A stretch of DNA of 64,000 nt, taken from Pseudorhizobium xiangyangii (GTDB lineage: Bacteria; Pseudomonadota; Alphaproteobacteria; Rhizobiales; Rhizobiaceae). The position numbers and the translations under genes were made by a program. The notes under the pieces were generated by a model, which searched no databases, had not been told where the DNA came from, and saw nothing but the letters and a program-made list of their open reading frames with translations. Location of the stretch: contig NZ_JAJAWH010000008.1 in assembly GCF_020531965.1 (NCBI RefSeq), positions 124,001 to 188,000 of the forward strand. Direction: 5' to 3'. Below, piece by piece: positions 1 through 8,691 of the stretch (the first letter of the stretch is position 1; the number at the start of each line of letters is the position of its first letter).

Positions 1-254
1 AGACGATCGCCAGCTTCTCCAATGTCGGGGAGCAGAATGCGGCTTTTGCGACCCAGTTCCTTAAGGATGAAGGTATCCCTATCGTAGGGTCCTCCACCGG
101 CGGTGATCATGGGCGCAAGCTTGAATTCTGGCCCTCAAGCGGAAGGGCTCGCCAGTATCCGCTCACCGGTGCCGAAACGCAAAAGACCGTCGCACTCGAG
201 CAGCGCCCGGTGCGGGTCCCCAAGCCGGTCGAAACTTCTATCGAATTCTTTTAG
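1..254 (+). CDS. cheD: Chemoreceptor glutamine deamidase CheD (3' part)
   Basis: Partial gene cut by the left edge; the frame is open from base 3 to TAG at 252-254, giving about 83 residues. The readable part includes [15 protein letters not shown] and a [11 protein letters not shown] loop followed by a W-P-S-S-G-R-A segment, which is the typical C-terminal end of rhizobial CheD. CheD deamidates receptor glutamines and tunes adaptation in the cytoplasm. It lies 29 bases before cheT, as at the end of rhizobial che operons. The catalytic Cys/His region lies outside the window, so activity cannot be judged. Identification rests on the C-terminal sequence and the neighbour. Confidence 0.85.
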   Translation, partial: TIASFSNVGEQNAAFATQFLKDEGIPIVGSSTGGDHGRKLEFWPSSGRARQYPLTGAETQKTVALEQRPVRVPKPVETSIEFF

Positions 255-283
255 CGAACCCGGTGGCGGGTGCGAGGAAAGCC

Positions 284-673
284 ATGAACAACATTGCCAA
301 GTCTACCGGAGCTTCCCCCGAGCAATCCCTTCCAGACGTTCTGATGCGCTTGGTTTCGGAACTGCATGATGTCGCCTACCTCATTGAGCGCGTGGAACCA
401 CAGCTGCTCGAACTGGGAGGCGCACAAATTCTGGAGCATCCGGAAAGCATCAAGATTTTGCAGGGTCTCGACCTGGCGGTCCAGAAGTCGCGCGGCCTTG
501 CCGAGTTCATCGACACGTTCACCGCGACCATTCCGGAAGACTGGACGGTTGATGTTGCCACGGCACTCAGTCTCGTCAAGCTTGCCGACATGCGCAAGGC
601 GCTGGCCACTGGCGTACGCCATGGCCACAGTCAGCCGCTCAGCAAGGCGGCCGGAGACTTCGATTTCTTCTGA
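284..673 (+). CDS. cheT: Chemotaxis protein CheT, CheZ-like phosphatase candidate
   Basis: A 129-residue, mostly helical protein directly after cheD. The start is taken as ATG 284 because GCGAGGAAA lies just upstream; a GTG at 263 would add seven residues without a better ribosome site. The sequence contains D63-L-A-V-Q67, a D-x-x-x-Q motif like the phosphatase motif of CheZ, inside a long helical stretch. From memory, CheT of Sinorhizobium meliloti has been described as a remote CheZ analogue that dephosphorylates CheY; here that role is inferred from position and motif. It is the last gene of the che operon, followed by 143 bases before fliF with no clear terminator. Confidence 0.8.
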   Translation: MNNIAKSTGASPEQSLPDVLMRLVSELHDVAYLIERVEPQLLELGGAQILEHPESIKILQGLDLAVQKSRGLAEFIDTFTATIPEDWTVDVATALSLVKLADMRKALATGVRHGHSQPLSKAAGDFDFF

Positions 674-816
674 AAGCCATAGCGGCTGATCTTCCGCGCT
701 TCGCGCCAGGCCGACCAAGGTTCCACACATCGCATTCGGGAAACGCTCGCACAAGCTTCGCCGCTTAGGGTGAGTAAGGGCAAAAGCCTGATCCTAGTTT
801 GCGATGTGGAAACAGA

Positions 817-2499
817 ATGAATCTGTTGGCTCAATTTAATCATGTATTTAAAAATCTGGCCAGTTTGGGCCAGACCAGACTTATTGCCCTTGCCGGTGCA
901 GGTCTCGTTTCGATGGCGATCGTGCTTGCCGCGGCGCTTTATGTAAACAAACCGGCCTACGAGACGCTGTATGTGGGCCTGGAAACGACCGACCTTAATC
1001 AGGTCAGTATTGCGCTGGCCGAGGCCAGCATCGATTTTGCGGTCGGATCGGACGGAACAAGCATCGAGGTTCCTGTCGGCATGACCGGCAAGGCCCGACT
1101 GCTTCTCGCAGAGCGCGGCCTGCCCAACAGCGCAAACGCCGGCTACGAGCTGTTCGACAACGTCGGGTCGCTCGGCCTTACCTCATTCATGCAGGAAGTG
1201 ACCCGGGTGCGCGCGCTGGAAGGCGAAATCGGCCGCTCGATTCAACAGATCAGCGGCGTCGCAGCAGCGCGTGTCCATATCGTCATGCCTGACGTCGGGA
1301 ACTTCCGCCGCGGGGAGCAGAAGCCGACAGCATCGGTGATGATCCGCGCCAGCACCGACACCGGCCGCAAGTCGGCATCTTCCATCCGGCACCTCGTCGC
1401 CTCGGCCGTTCCCGGTCTGGAGGTCGATGATGTGACTATTCTCGATTCGACTGGACAGCTTCTCGCTGCGGGTGATGAATTCGGTAACAGCGAGCTCAAC
1501 CGTTCACTCAATGTCGTGCAGACAGTTCAGCGGGAGCTGGAAACGAATATCGACAAGGCGCTGGCGCCATTCCTCGGCATGGACAATTTCCGGTCAAGCG
1601 TGACGGCGAACCTGAACACCGACAGCCAGCAGATCCAGGAAACCATCTACGATCCGGAATCACGCGTCGAGCGTTCTGTACGCGTCACCAAGGAAGAGCA
1701 GCGGTCGCAACAGACCCAGGACGACTCAGCCGCCACGGTGGAACAGAATGTACCGCAGGCCGCACCCGAAGCAGGCCCTGCAGGTGGTCCGCGATCTTCC
1801 GACCAGTCCGACAAGAAGGAAGAGCAGACCAACTACGAGATCAACAGCAAGACCGTAGCGACAGTCCGCAACAGCTATCGGGTCGAGAACCTTTCTGTTG
1901 CCGTTGTGGTCAACAAGGGACGCATCGCACAAATGGTCGGCGAGCCCGTGGACCAGGCGAAGATCGATGCCTACCTGGCGGAAATGCAGAAGATCGTAGC
2001 TTCCGCCGCTGGCCTCAATCAGGAGCGGGGTGACGTCGTTACCCTGACCGCGATGGACTTCCTGGAATCGCAACTTCTCGAGGAAGCCGCAGCAGGCCCG
2101 GGTGTAACCGAAGTGCTGAGCCGCAATCTCGGAGGCATCATCAACTCGCTCGCCTTCGTCGTCGTCGCCTTCCTCGTGATTTGGCTCGGCATTCGTCCTC
2201 TGGTTCGCACCGTCACCAGTGCCGGCGCCAACGCAAACACAACAGAACTGGTATCCGACAACGCCGGTCTCGAGCTTCCGGACTTCTCCCCGGCGCTGGG
2301 CGGTGGCTCGCTCATGGAGGGCTTCGGCTCGGACTTCGGGTTCGACAGCAACGACGACCTTCTCGGCATGGGCGACGACGGCGGCTTCAACCGTCGCCTC
2401 AAGGAAGGTCCGGAACGTCGCCTGTCCCGCATGGTGGAAATCAGCGAAGAACGGGCTGCAAAAATCCTTCGCAAGTGGGCTGTCGATCAGGCCGCGTGA
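817..2499 (+). CDS. fliF: Flagellar MS-ring protein FliF
   Basis: 560 residues; forms the MS ring in the inner membrane on which the C ring and export gate assemble. A hydrophobic segment near residues 22-42 and another near 440-460 flank the large periplasmic YscJ/FliF domains, which include the typical NKPAYETLYVGLE and AARVHIVMP segments. The short cytoplasmic tail (ending RMVEISEERAAKILRKW) is the FliG-binding region. ATG 817 is chosen over an upstream in-frame TTG at 799 because MNLLAQF is the usual rhizobial start. It is followed by a strong terminator, so it ends its transcript. Confidence 0.96.
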   Translation: MNLLAQFNHVFKNLASLGQTRLIALAGAGLVSMAIVLAAALYVNKPAYETLYVGLETTDLNQVSIALAEASIDFAVGSDGTSIEVPVGMTGKARLLLAERGLPNSANAGYELFDNVGSLGLTSFMQEVTRVRALEGEIGRSIQQISGVAAARVHIVMPDVGNFRRGEQKPTASVMIRASTDTGRKSASSIRHLVASAVPGLEVDDVTILDSTGQLLAAGDEFGNSELNRSLNVVQTVQRELETNIDKALAPFLGMDNFRSSVTANLNTDSQQIQETIYDPESRVERSVRVTKEEQRSQQTQDDSAATVEQNVPQAAPEAGPAGGPRSSDQSDKKEEQTNYEINSKTVATVRNSYRVENLSVAVVVNKGRIAQMVGEPVDQAKIDAYLAEMQKIVASAAGLNQERGDVVTLTAMDFLESQLLEEAAAGPGVTEVLSRNLGGIINSLAFVVVAFLVIWLGIRPLVRTVTSAGANANTTELVSDNAGLELPDFSPALGGGSLMEGFGSDFGFDSNDDLLGMGDDGGFNRRLKEGPERRLSRMVEISEERAAKILRKWAVDQAA

Positions 2500-2523
2500 G
2501 TTCTCACGAAATTGTTATCCTCA

Positions 2524-2551
2524 CAGGCCGGCGCCCCCGCCGGCCTGTTTT
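2524..2551 (+). terminator. Intrinsic terminator after fliF
   Basis: Perfect 10-bp stem CAGGCCGGCG / CGCCGGCCTG with a CCCC loop, followed by TTTTC, 25 bases after the fliF stop. Confidence 0.85.
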
Positions 2552-2578
2552 CGTATGTGTGAGAGTAACTTGAGCCCC

Positions 2579-2592
2579 GTTATCGGGATAAC
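2579..2592. promoter_or_regulatory. Palindrome GTTATC-gg-GATAAC upstream of visN
   Basis: A perfect 6-bp inverted repeat with a 2-bp spacer, 179 bases before the visN start, in the 219-base stretch between the fliF terminator and visN. Nothing else clear is seen in that stretch. It could be an operator for the master regulator gene; no factor can be named. Confidence 0.35.
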
Positions 2593-2770
2593 TCGAATTG
2601 GCATCTGGCAATAATATTCCTGCGTTGCGCTGGAACCATAGCATTTCATTCTCCGTCTCCTAGAATGACTGTGATTCGTCGCACGGGACTGGGGGCAGAA
2701 ACCTGAACGACCACGAGCCTTTAGGTCGAGGTATTTGCAGGCTATGTCTTGTGCAGGGTAGGGGTGCGGA

Positions 2771-3508
2771 ATGGAGTTCTCGGGAATGAAAGCGGCGTTG
2801 GACTCATCCCAGGTGGATGGAGAGGTCTCTCGCGCGGCTGTATCCCGCGAGCAGCTGGTCCGCAAACTTGCCCTGGCAGCAAGCGCCCACAACATTCCCG
2901 CGGCACTGCATCTGCTGGCAACCTATGCCGACGCCTCGCGTTTTCTCATGGCGCGTTGCGATCTTATCCAGGAGCAGGGTCTGGATTTTATCGTCTCCTC
3001 CGACTGGCCGTTCGATCTCGTCAGGCATATGGAGACCGAGCTTGCTGCCAGCTATGCACGGTCGAACGAGCTTGAGAAATGTCTCTCACTTCTGATGCCG
3101 ACGTTCTCTGTCCTGCCCGACAACGTTCTGGTTCCCGAGGGGATCAGCCGGCAATATTGTTCGCTCAGCCTTAGCATCGGCCGGACCCGGTATTCACTGC
3201 AGCTGCTGTTTCGTGAAGGCACGATCCTCTCGCAGGAGCGCCTGCGGGAAGTCGGATTGCTGGCCGGATATGCTGCGAGCTTCAAGGATAGCACCGAGCC
3301 GAAGCTGGAACGGGATTTCGAGCTTACGGACCGCGAACTCGAATGCCTTTTCTGGATCGCGGAAGGTAAAACGAGCGATGAAATAGCCACGATCCTCGGG
3401 ATCTCGCGAAACACCATCAATAACTATATCACCAGCGTCATGCGCAAGACGGGAACAAAGACCCGCTCGGAAGCGATAGCCTACGCTGTTCGCAACAATC
3501 TGGTCTAG
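2771..3508 (+). CDS. visN: LuxR-family flagellar master regulator VisN
   Basis: 245 residues. The N-terminal about 175 residues form a sensory or dimerisation region without a recognised ligand signature. The C-terminal LuxR helix-turn-helix spans about 184-245 (LTDRELECLFWIAEGKTSDE then ILGISRNTINNYI). In S. meliloti, VisN and VisR together act as the top regulator of flagellar, motility and chemotaxis genes. ATG 2771 is preceded by the purine-rich GGTAGGGGTGCGGA. visR follows after 14 bases, so the two are co-transcribed. Paired LuxR genes inside a flagellar cluster make the assignment secure. Confidence 0.93.
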   Translation: MEFSGMKAALDSSQVDGEVSRAAVSREQLVRKLALAASAHNIPAALHLLATYADASRFLMARCDLIQEQGLDFIVSSDWPFDLVRHMETELAASYARSNELEKCLSLLMPTFSVLPDNVLVPEGISRQYCSLSLSIGRTRYSLQLLFREGTILSQERLREVGLLAGYAASFKDSTEPKLERDFELTDRELECLFWIAEGKTSDEIATILGISRNTINNYITSVMRKTGTKTRSEAIAYAVRNNLV

Positions 3509-3522
3509 GGAATGCCCGAATA

Positions 3523-4272
3523 ATGGCCTATCCACCGCGTAGCCATTCCTCAGGACCAGCCGCTTCGGAGTATTTTCCACGTCTTCAGCGGGCTTCGAGC
3601 CGAGCCGACATCTTTCCCAAGCTCATTGCGATGCAGAAGAAGTTGAGAGCCCGTAATTTTGCGATCTTTCGCGTCACCGGAGCTGGATCGCCCGGAAAAC
3701 GGAAGCTGATCTGCGAAATGGAGAACTGGGGGCAGGAGAACGCTGACCAGATTGCGATGATCATCACCGGCTATGGTGAACTGATGCTCGATCATATCGA
3801 GACGTCGCTTCTGCCGCTGGCGTGGAGCGGTAACGATCATATGAGTTTCGTGGAAGCGTTCGAATTCGGGCCGCTGATCAAGAAGCTGCCTTCGGACATA
3901 ACCCCGTTTTCCGCACTGGCGTTCCCGGTTCGCCTGGGTGCCATGGGCAATGGGTTCGTCGTCTTCGCCGCCGGTTCGCTAAGCTTGACCAGCGACCTGA
4001 TCGTCGAACACCATGTGCGCAGCTGCAACATCATGACGGATCTTCTCGCGCTCGACGAGCGCCGAACGCTGCCTGCTGAAACTCTGAGCGAACGCGAGAT
4101 CGCGTGCCTGCAACTGGCAGGTGACGGTCGAATAAGCGAGGAAATCGCCGATAACCTGGGGCTCTCGGTTCACACCGTCAACGCCTATCTCGGTTCTGCA
4201 ACCACGAAGCTGGACGCCGTGAACCGGATACAGGCAATAGCCAAGGCGATTCGCCTTGGCTACATCCATTGA
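3523..4272 (+). CDS. visR: LuxR-family flagellar master regulator VisR
   Basis: 249 residues, partner of VisN. The first about 180 residues resemble an autoinducer-binding-like domain; the LuxR DNA-binding domain is at about 188-249 (LSEREIACLQLAGDGRISEE, LGLSVHTVNAYLGSATTKL). It probably works as a heteromer with VisN upstream of ftcR/rem. The start ATG 3523 has CTAGGG, the end of visN, about 10 bases upstream. It is convergent with the unknown gene at 4281. Confidence 0.92.
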   Translation: MAYPPRSHSSGPAASEYFPRLQRASSRADIFPKLIAMQKKLRARNFAIFRVTGAGSPGKRKLICEMENWGQENADQIAMIITGYGELMLDHIETSLLPLAWSGNDHMSFVEAFEFGPLIKKLPSDITPFSALAFPVRLGAMGNGFVVFAAGSLSLTSDLIVEHHVRSCNIMTDLLALDERRTLPAETLSEREIACLQLAGDGRISEEIADNLGLSVHTVNAYLGSATTKLDAVNRIQAIAKAIRLGYIH

Positions 4273-4275
4273 GAG

Positions 4276-4292
4276 CTGGCCTAGCTGGCCAG
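4276..4292. terminator. Small hairpin between convergent visR and the flhB-linked gene
   Basis: CTGGCC-tagct-GGCCAG, a perfect 6-bp stem overlapping the stop of the minus-strand gene. No T-run is seen, so it is at best a weak bidirectional terminator. Confidence 0.3.
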
Positions 4293-4724
4293 AGCCATCG
4301 GCGGGTAGGTCTTGACGAAACGAGCGTCGCGCAAGCTGGTTTGCAGGAAGGCGGTGTTCTCCTGCGGATCCTCAGATGGATCGTGGAACGCGATGTGATC
4401 GATCTCGATTCCTGCCTGGGTATCGGCCAGCGTTAGCCGTGCGTAGACGGATACGCCTCTTGGCTTGATCTCAAGGTCAAGGATGACCTTTGGAGCACCG
4501 CTCCATTCCAGTGTGTACTCGCCGCCGGCGCCAAAGTTGACAGTGCCCGGGTGGAAATAGAGTTCGGCTGCCGATGACACAAGATCGGCAAGATTGCCGT
4601 AGCACTCCATACGCAGCAAAGAGATCAGGTCACCGGCGTCCAATAACCTTAGTTCCGTCGCTACCGGGCTGATGGCCTCGGCCAGGATCTTCTCGCGTTC
4701 CATAGAATGGTCGGATTTTTTCAT
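4281..4724 (-). CDS. Conserved hypothetical protein downstream of flhB
   Basis: 147 residues, soluble, no signal peptide or membrane segment. The N-terminus is helical and charged (EREKILAEAISPVATEL). The C-terminal half looks like a beta-rich domain, with alternating strands around FGAGGEYTLEWSGAPKVILD and VYARLTLADTQAGIEIDHIA. It starts 5 bases after the flhB stop and so is very likely co-transcribed with it. I recall an unnamed gene in the same place in S. meliloti, but I do not recognise a family. Its function is unknown; a flagellar or export accessory role is inferred only from linkage. Confidence 0.75.
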   Translation of the reverse strand: MKKSDHSMEREKILAEAISPVATELRLLDAGDLISLLRMECYGNLADLVSSAAELYFHPGTVNFGAGGEYTLEWSGAPKVILDLEIKPRGVSVYARLTLADTQAGIEIDHIAFHDPSEDPQENTAFLQTSLRDARFVKTYPPMALAS

Positions 4725-4729
4725 GACGC

Positions 4730-5809
4730 TCAGTGTGCCCGTTGGTTGAGCGACCGGGACGCGTAGACCCGGTGCACAAGTTCCGCCACTGCCTTGTAGA
4801 AGGCTGGCGGGATAACACTATCAACCGAGACTTGCGCAAACATGGAGCGGGCGAGGGGCGGATCCTCGAAGACGGGTATGCCGTTGGCTTCAGCCACCTC
4901 TCGAATTTTCAACGCGATCAGGTCCTGCCCCTTCGCGACGATCACCGGCGCATCGCCTTCCTCGCGAACATAACGCAAGGCAATCGCGTAGTGAGTGGGG
5001 TTCGCGATCACAAGCGTGGCGCGCGGAACGCTGTCGATCATGCGCCGACGGGCGCGGTCACGCGCCAGAGAACGCTGTCTGGACTTGACCAGCGGATCGC
5101 CCTGAGCCTGCTTGTATTCGTCCTTGATCTCCTGCTTGGTCATCCGCAGCTCGCTGAACCAGTGATGGCGGGACCAGGCCACATCCACCGCGGCCAGAAG
5201 CGCGGTCGCGAGGAGGATGACGACGACCATCTTTCTCACGATGGTGTCGAGCTTGACGAGAATCACTTGCGGATCAGAGAACATCGCATCGAGCGTGCCG
5301 AAAAATTCGCCGCGCAAGGAGAAATACATGATGATCGAAACGATCAGGATCTTGAAGAAGGACTTCGCGAACTCGACCATGCCCGGCAGGCTGTAGATCC
5401 GCTTGAAACCCTTCATGGGCGAAATGCGGGATGCCTGCGGACGGATACGCTCGAGCACCATTGAGGGCATGTTCTGGGCAAGCGAGGAGCCAAGACCGAA
5501 GATAATGAAGAGCAGCATGACGGGCGCAAGGAAGGCGGTAACGGCCCAAGCCAGGTGCACGCCGAGCGAAACCACGTCCGGCCCGTTCTCAAGGCGCCAC
5601 TGATCGGGCTGCGAAAAGAGGTCCTTCAGCGTTTCGGTGATGTTCCCGACGCCGGAAGGCATGAAGAAAATCAGGAATAGGTAGAAACCAAGCGCCGAAG
5701 CGAAGATGGGCACCTCGCGGGAAAACGGCACATTGCCCTTGGCAGCCGCATCGGTCAGCTTTTTGGCTGTTGGGTCTTCTGTTTTGCTGTCTTTATCTTC
5801 GTCTGACAA
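4730..5809 (-). CDS. flhB: Flagellar export switch protein FlhB
   Basis: 359 residues. The first about 215 hold four hydrophobic segments; the cytoplasmic C-domain carries the autocleavage motif N270-P-T-H273, which marks the FlhB substrate-specificity switch of the flagellar type III export gate. The start codon is TTG at 5809: a TGA stop lies two codons upstream in the same frame, and no in-frame ATG precedes MSDEDKDSK. The nearby ATG (complement of 5814-5816) is out of frame. An intrinsic terminator after fliG separates it from the motA-fliG block, so it may have its own promoter in 5810-5930. Confidence 0.95.
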   Translation of the reverse strand: MSDEDKDSKTEDPTAKKLTDAAAKGNVPFSREVPIFASALGFYLFLIFFMPSGVGNITETLKDLFSQPDQWRLENGPDVVSLGVHLAWAVTAFLAPVMLLFIIFGLGSSLAQNMPSMVLERIRPQASRISPMKGFKRIYSLPGMVEFAKSFFKILIVSIIMYFSLRGEFFGTLDAMFSDPQVILVKLDTIVRKMVVVILLATALLAAVDVAWSRHHWFSELRMTKQEIKDEYKQAQGDPLVKSRQRSLARDRARRRMIDSVPRATLVIANPTHYAIALRYVREEGDAPVIVAKGQDLIALKIREVAEANGIPVFEDPPLARSMFAQVSVDSVIPPAFYKAVAELVHRVYASRSLNQRAH

Positions 5810-5930
5810 GCGTCATCCCCGAGCGAATCGGCCAAGCTGAAGCAGCAGGCTACAACATGCGCCTCCAGGGGAATAACCGAGCCGACAAAAAGACTGTGGG
5901 CTACTGATCAATCCCGCTGCGCGTTGAAAC

Positions 5931-5961
5931 AAAAAAAGGCGGAGCTCGACGCTCCGCCTTT
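5931..5961 (-). terminator. Intrinsic terminator after fliG
   Basis: On the minus strand: AAAGGCGGAGC-gtcga-GCTCCGCCTTT, a perfect 11-bp stem, running into a seven-T tract. It ends the motA-fliM-fliN-fliG transcript 22 bases past the fliG stop. Confidence 0.88.
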
Positions 5962-5982
5962 GATAACTCCGGCGAGGCGACG

Positions 5983-7029
5983 TTATGCCGCCTGCGCACC
6001 ATTCTCTTCCGCCGGCGGTTCCTTGAGGAGGATTTGGCCGGAATTGGAAAGGCGGATAGCTTCCTGCGCCACGGCCCGGCGAGCGATCGCGATCTCCCGC
6101 GGGTTGAGCGAAGCACTTGGAACGACAAGGTCGGATTCGATCATGCGACGCTGGCGAGGGCTGATTGCCGAAAGTACGCACTCCTTGATCTCCGCGGTGG
6201 CGCCGCGAAGCGCCGTCGTGAGGATATCGGCGGCGACATCGTTGAGCAGCAGGACGCGGCTGCGTTGCGGCATGGAAAGGAGATCTTCGAACAGGAAGAT
6301 CTTCGGGCGAACCTTGTTGACCGATTCCCTGCTGATGGTTTCGAGCGACGTGAGCAACGTATCGACCTGTGGCTTGTCGAGTTCGTTCATCAGGTCGGCG
6401 ACCTTCGCGGAGCCGTTCGAATTCCGCTCGGCATCGATAGCGGCGATCAGGTTGACCACACGGTTCTCGATGATCTGCGCGGCCTTGGGGCTGACGTCCT
6501 TCATGTTGACGGTACGGTTCATGATGTCCGCGCGCCGGCTCTCCGGCAACTGCAACAGGACCTTGGCACCGAACGAGGAGGGCAGCATCGAGAGGATGTA
6601 GGCCATCGTCTGCGGGTGTTCGCGCGAAAGGAACGTCCCGATGAAACCGGGATCGGCGTCCTGCAAACGGTCCCAGATGGAAGCTTCGAAGGCTTGGAAC
6701 GCCGTACGGCGGCCCAGCAGACCATCGACTTCCTCGGGTGTGAGGCCTTCTTCGAGAATGGCCTCGATTGCGGCTGCGTTGTCCATTAGACCTGTTCCTT
6801 CCGTGAACAGGTCCTCGAACTCGCCGACGAGCAGAAGCAGCTCATCCGGAGGAATGGCTCGCAGCCGCTGGGCGGAGGCGATGATCGTCTGCAGTTCGTT
6901 CTGCGTGAAGTATTTGAGAAGTTTGCCGGCAACGCCCTTGCCCATGGCCAAGAGAACTGCTGCCGCCTTTTCGGATTGGTTCAACGGTCTTTCGCTAATC
7001 GCGCCACCGAAGTCGTCAAAGTCCATCAT
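5983..7029 (-). CDS. fliG: Flagellar motor switch protein FliG
   Basis: 348 residues; the C-ring protein that contacts MotA and generates torque. The conserved E137-H-P-Q-T141 motif is present, and the C-terminal charged torque helix region (LLLNDVAADILTTALRG and following) is intact. ATG-ATG at 7029/7026 gives two possible starts; 7029 has GGAGGG about 10 bases upstream. It lies 27 bases after fliN and is closed by a strong terminator, so it is the last gene of the motA-fliM-fliN-fliG operon. Confidence 0.96.
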   Translation of the reverse strand: MMDFDDFGGAISERPLNQSEKAAAVLLAMGKGVAGKLLKYFTQNELQTIIASAQRLRAIPPDELLLLVGEFEDLFTEGTGLMDNAAAIEAILEEGLTPEEVDGLLGRRTAFQAFEASIWDRLQDADPGFIGTFLSREHPQTMAYILSMLPSSFGAKVLLQLPESRRADIMNRTVNMKDVSPKAAQIIENRVVNLIAAIDAERNSNGSAKVADLMNELDKPQVDTLLTSLETISRESVNKVRPKIFLFEDLLSMPQRSRVLLLNDVAADILTTALRGATAEIKECVLSAISPRQRRMIESDLVVPSASLNPREIAIARRAVAQEAIRLSNSGQILLKEPPAEENGAQAA

Positions 7030-7056
7030 GGTCTTTCCCTCCGTCCCAAACCGGGA

Positions 7057-7665
7057 TCAGGCTCTTCTCGTGCCCAGCACTTCCGTTACTTTAACGCCGA
7101 ACCGGGTATCGTCATTTTCCAGCACGGTGATCTCGCCTTTGCCGATCCGCCGTCCGTTCACCATGATCTCGACCGGTTCGCCGATCTTCCTGTCGAGAGC
7201 GATCGTTGCGCCCTCTTCGAGGTTCATCAGGCCTGAGACCTGCATCCGGCTCGATCCGAGGACGATCTCGACGTCGATCGGAATGTCCATGATGAGGTCG
7301 ATATTGGACGTCAGCGCGCTGCCAGGTTCTTGAATGCCGGCCGAAAAGGAAGCCTCGCCGAAGCTCGCTTCAGCGAAGCTGGAGCCGCCGAAGCTGGATC
7401 CGCCCAGGTCGGACCCGCCAAAATCGGAGCCGCCGAAGTCTGAACTTCCCATCTCACCGAGATCGGAGCCGAATTCGCCGCCGAAAGCTGGTGCGTCCAG
7501 TGCCGTGAGATCGCCGCCAACATTTCCGAAATCGGCGTCAAAGCCCGGAACACCGGTGCTGTCGGCCTTCAGCACGCCGCGCAGATCATCAATCGCCTGA
7601 TCGAGCTCGCCACCGGCAGGCATCAGGGCATCATCTTCGGTCACAGGTGTTTTCTTCGTAGCCAT
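7057..7665 (-). CDS. fliN: Flagellar motor switch protein FliN
   Basis: 202 residues against about 137 in Escherichia coli. The C-terminal about 80 residues are the SpoA/FliN C-ring domain ([39 protein letters not shown]). The extra length is an N-terminal extension with a low-complexity stretch of tandem five-residue units, [20 protein letters not shown], then degenerate copies, at residues 75-109. Gene order fliM-fliN-fliG and the SpoA domain make the call secure. The start at 7665 gives [10 protein letters not shown]. Confidence 0.94.
   Translation of the reverse strand: MATKKTPVTEDDALMPAGGELDQAIDDLRGVLKADSTGVPGFDADFGNVGGDLTALDAPAFGGEFGSDLGEMGSSDFGGSDFGGSDLGGSSFGGSSFAEASFGEASFSAGIQEPGSALTSNIDLIMDIPIDVEIVLGSSRMQVSGLMNLEEGATIALDRKIGEPVEIMVNGRRIGKGEITVLENDDTRFGVKVTEVLGTRRA
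7339..7443 (-). repeat. Tandem 15-bp coding repeats inside fliN
   Basis: Encodes FliN residues 75-109: about seven imperfect pentapeptide units (S-D/S-F/L-G-G), read as 15-base repeats in frame. Low-complexity linker between the N-terminal extension and the SpoA domain. Confidence 0.8.
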
Positions 7666-7734
7666 GCGATCATTATTCCCGTTGAAACTTGCGTCAACCT
7701 GCCCAGGGACGGGCTATGCCAAATACCGTTATCT

Positions 7735-8691
7735 CTAGCCCATCAGGTGGTTGAGGATTTCGTCTTCCGTACTGATGTTGTCTTTCACGCGAACCGTGTA
7801 GCGCTCGCCGGAGCGGCCGAGTTCGCACGAATACATGTCTTTGCCGTTGGCGCTGACCTGCACGGATACGTCCTGCGCTTCCTGGAAGGCGATCACGTCC
7901 CCTGCCGCGAGGCGCGAGATCGTGCCGAGTGTCAGTGTCTGCAGGCGCACACGGGCCTCCAGCGTTACCTGAGAGCGCTTCACCTGTTCGGTGATCCGCT
8001 CCTGCCACTCCTCCTTGCTTTTGGAGGATTGGCCTTTGGCCTTGGGGGCCACCACGTGGGTCTTCAGGAAGGCATGCTGCGGTATGACGAGCGCGAGTTC
8101 GGAGCTGACCTTGCCGAATTCGATACTCATGCGAACCGTGACGCCGAACTCGACAGGTGCGGCAGGGTCGGAATGGGGACGGTCCTCGGCATTGTGCGGC
8201 CGCTCGAGCAGGGCTTCGAAGCCGCCCGTTGCGTTCACACCCGAGCGCAGCACATCGCCCATCTTGCCGATCACCATCTGGGCGAGGTCGAGCTCGATAT
8301 CGGAGAGCGGGCGGTCGAACGGCTGCTCAATCGTCTCCGGCAAGGCGCCAAGCATGCGTTCCATCAGTGCGATGACGATGCTGTTGCCACAGGCGAGAAC
8401 GAAGTTCGGGGACCAGTTGCGCAAGGAGCCGTCCGCCAGGACGAATGCGTCGCCAAGGTCGGCAACGAGATCGTTCATTCGCCCCGACGTGCAGCCCGTA
8501 TAGGCAACCTCGATCGGAATTCCCGTTTCGCTGTCGAAAACATCCGGCAGGAAGTCGGCGTAGAGACGCCCGAACTCGCTGCTGATTTTCTCGATCGTTT
8601 TTCTATCGCCAAGTCCACCCGTCAGCTTTGCGAGAAGCGCGTGATCCATCGGAACCGGGGAGTTTGGTTTGGCTTCAGTCGTCGTCATCAT
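7735..8691 (-). CDS. fliM: Flagellar motor switch protein FliM
   Basis: 318 residues; C-ring protein that receives CheY-P in other bacteria. The middle domain and a C-terminal SpoA-like domain ([39 protein letters not shown]) are visible. The N-terminus ([20 protein letters not shown]) shows no clear EIDAL-type CheY-binding motif as found in enteric FliM. ATG 8691 overlaps the motA stop (ATGA), giving translational coupling. A 69-base gap separates it from fliN. Confidence 0.93.
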   Translation of the reverse strand: MMTTTEAKPNSPVPMDHALLAKLTGGLGDRKTIEKISSEFGRLYADFLPDVFDSETGIPIEVAYTGCTSGRMNDLVADLGDAFVLADGSLRNWSPNFVLACGNSIVIALMERMLGALPETIEQPFDRPLSDIELDLAQMVIGKMGDVLRSGVNATGGFEALLERPHNAEDRPHSDPAAPVEFGVTVRMSIEFGKVSSELALVIPQHAFLKTHVVAPKAKGQSSKSKEEWQERITEQVKRSQVTLEARVRLQTLTLGTISRLAAGDVIAFQEAQDVSVQVSANGKDMYSCELGRSGERYTVRVKDNISTEDEILNHLMG

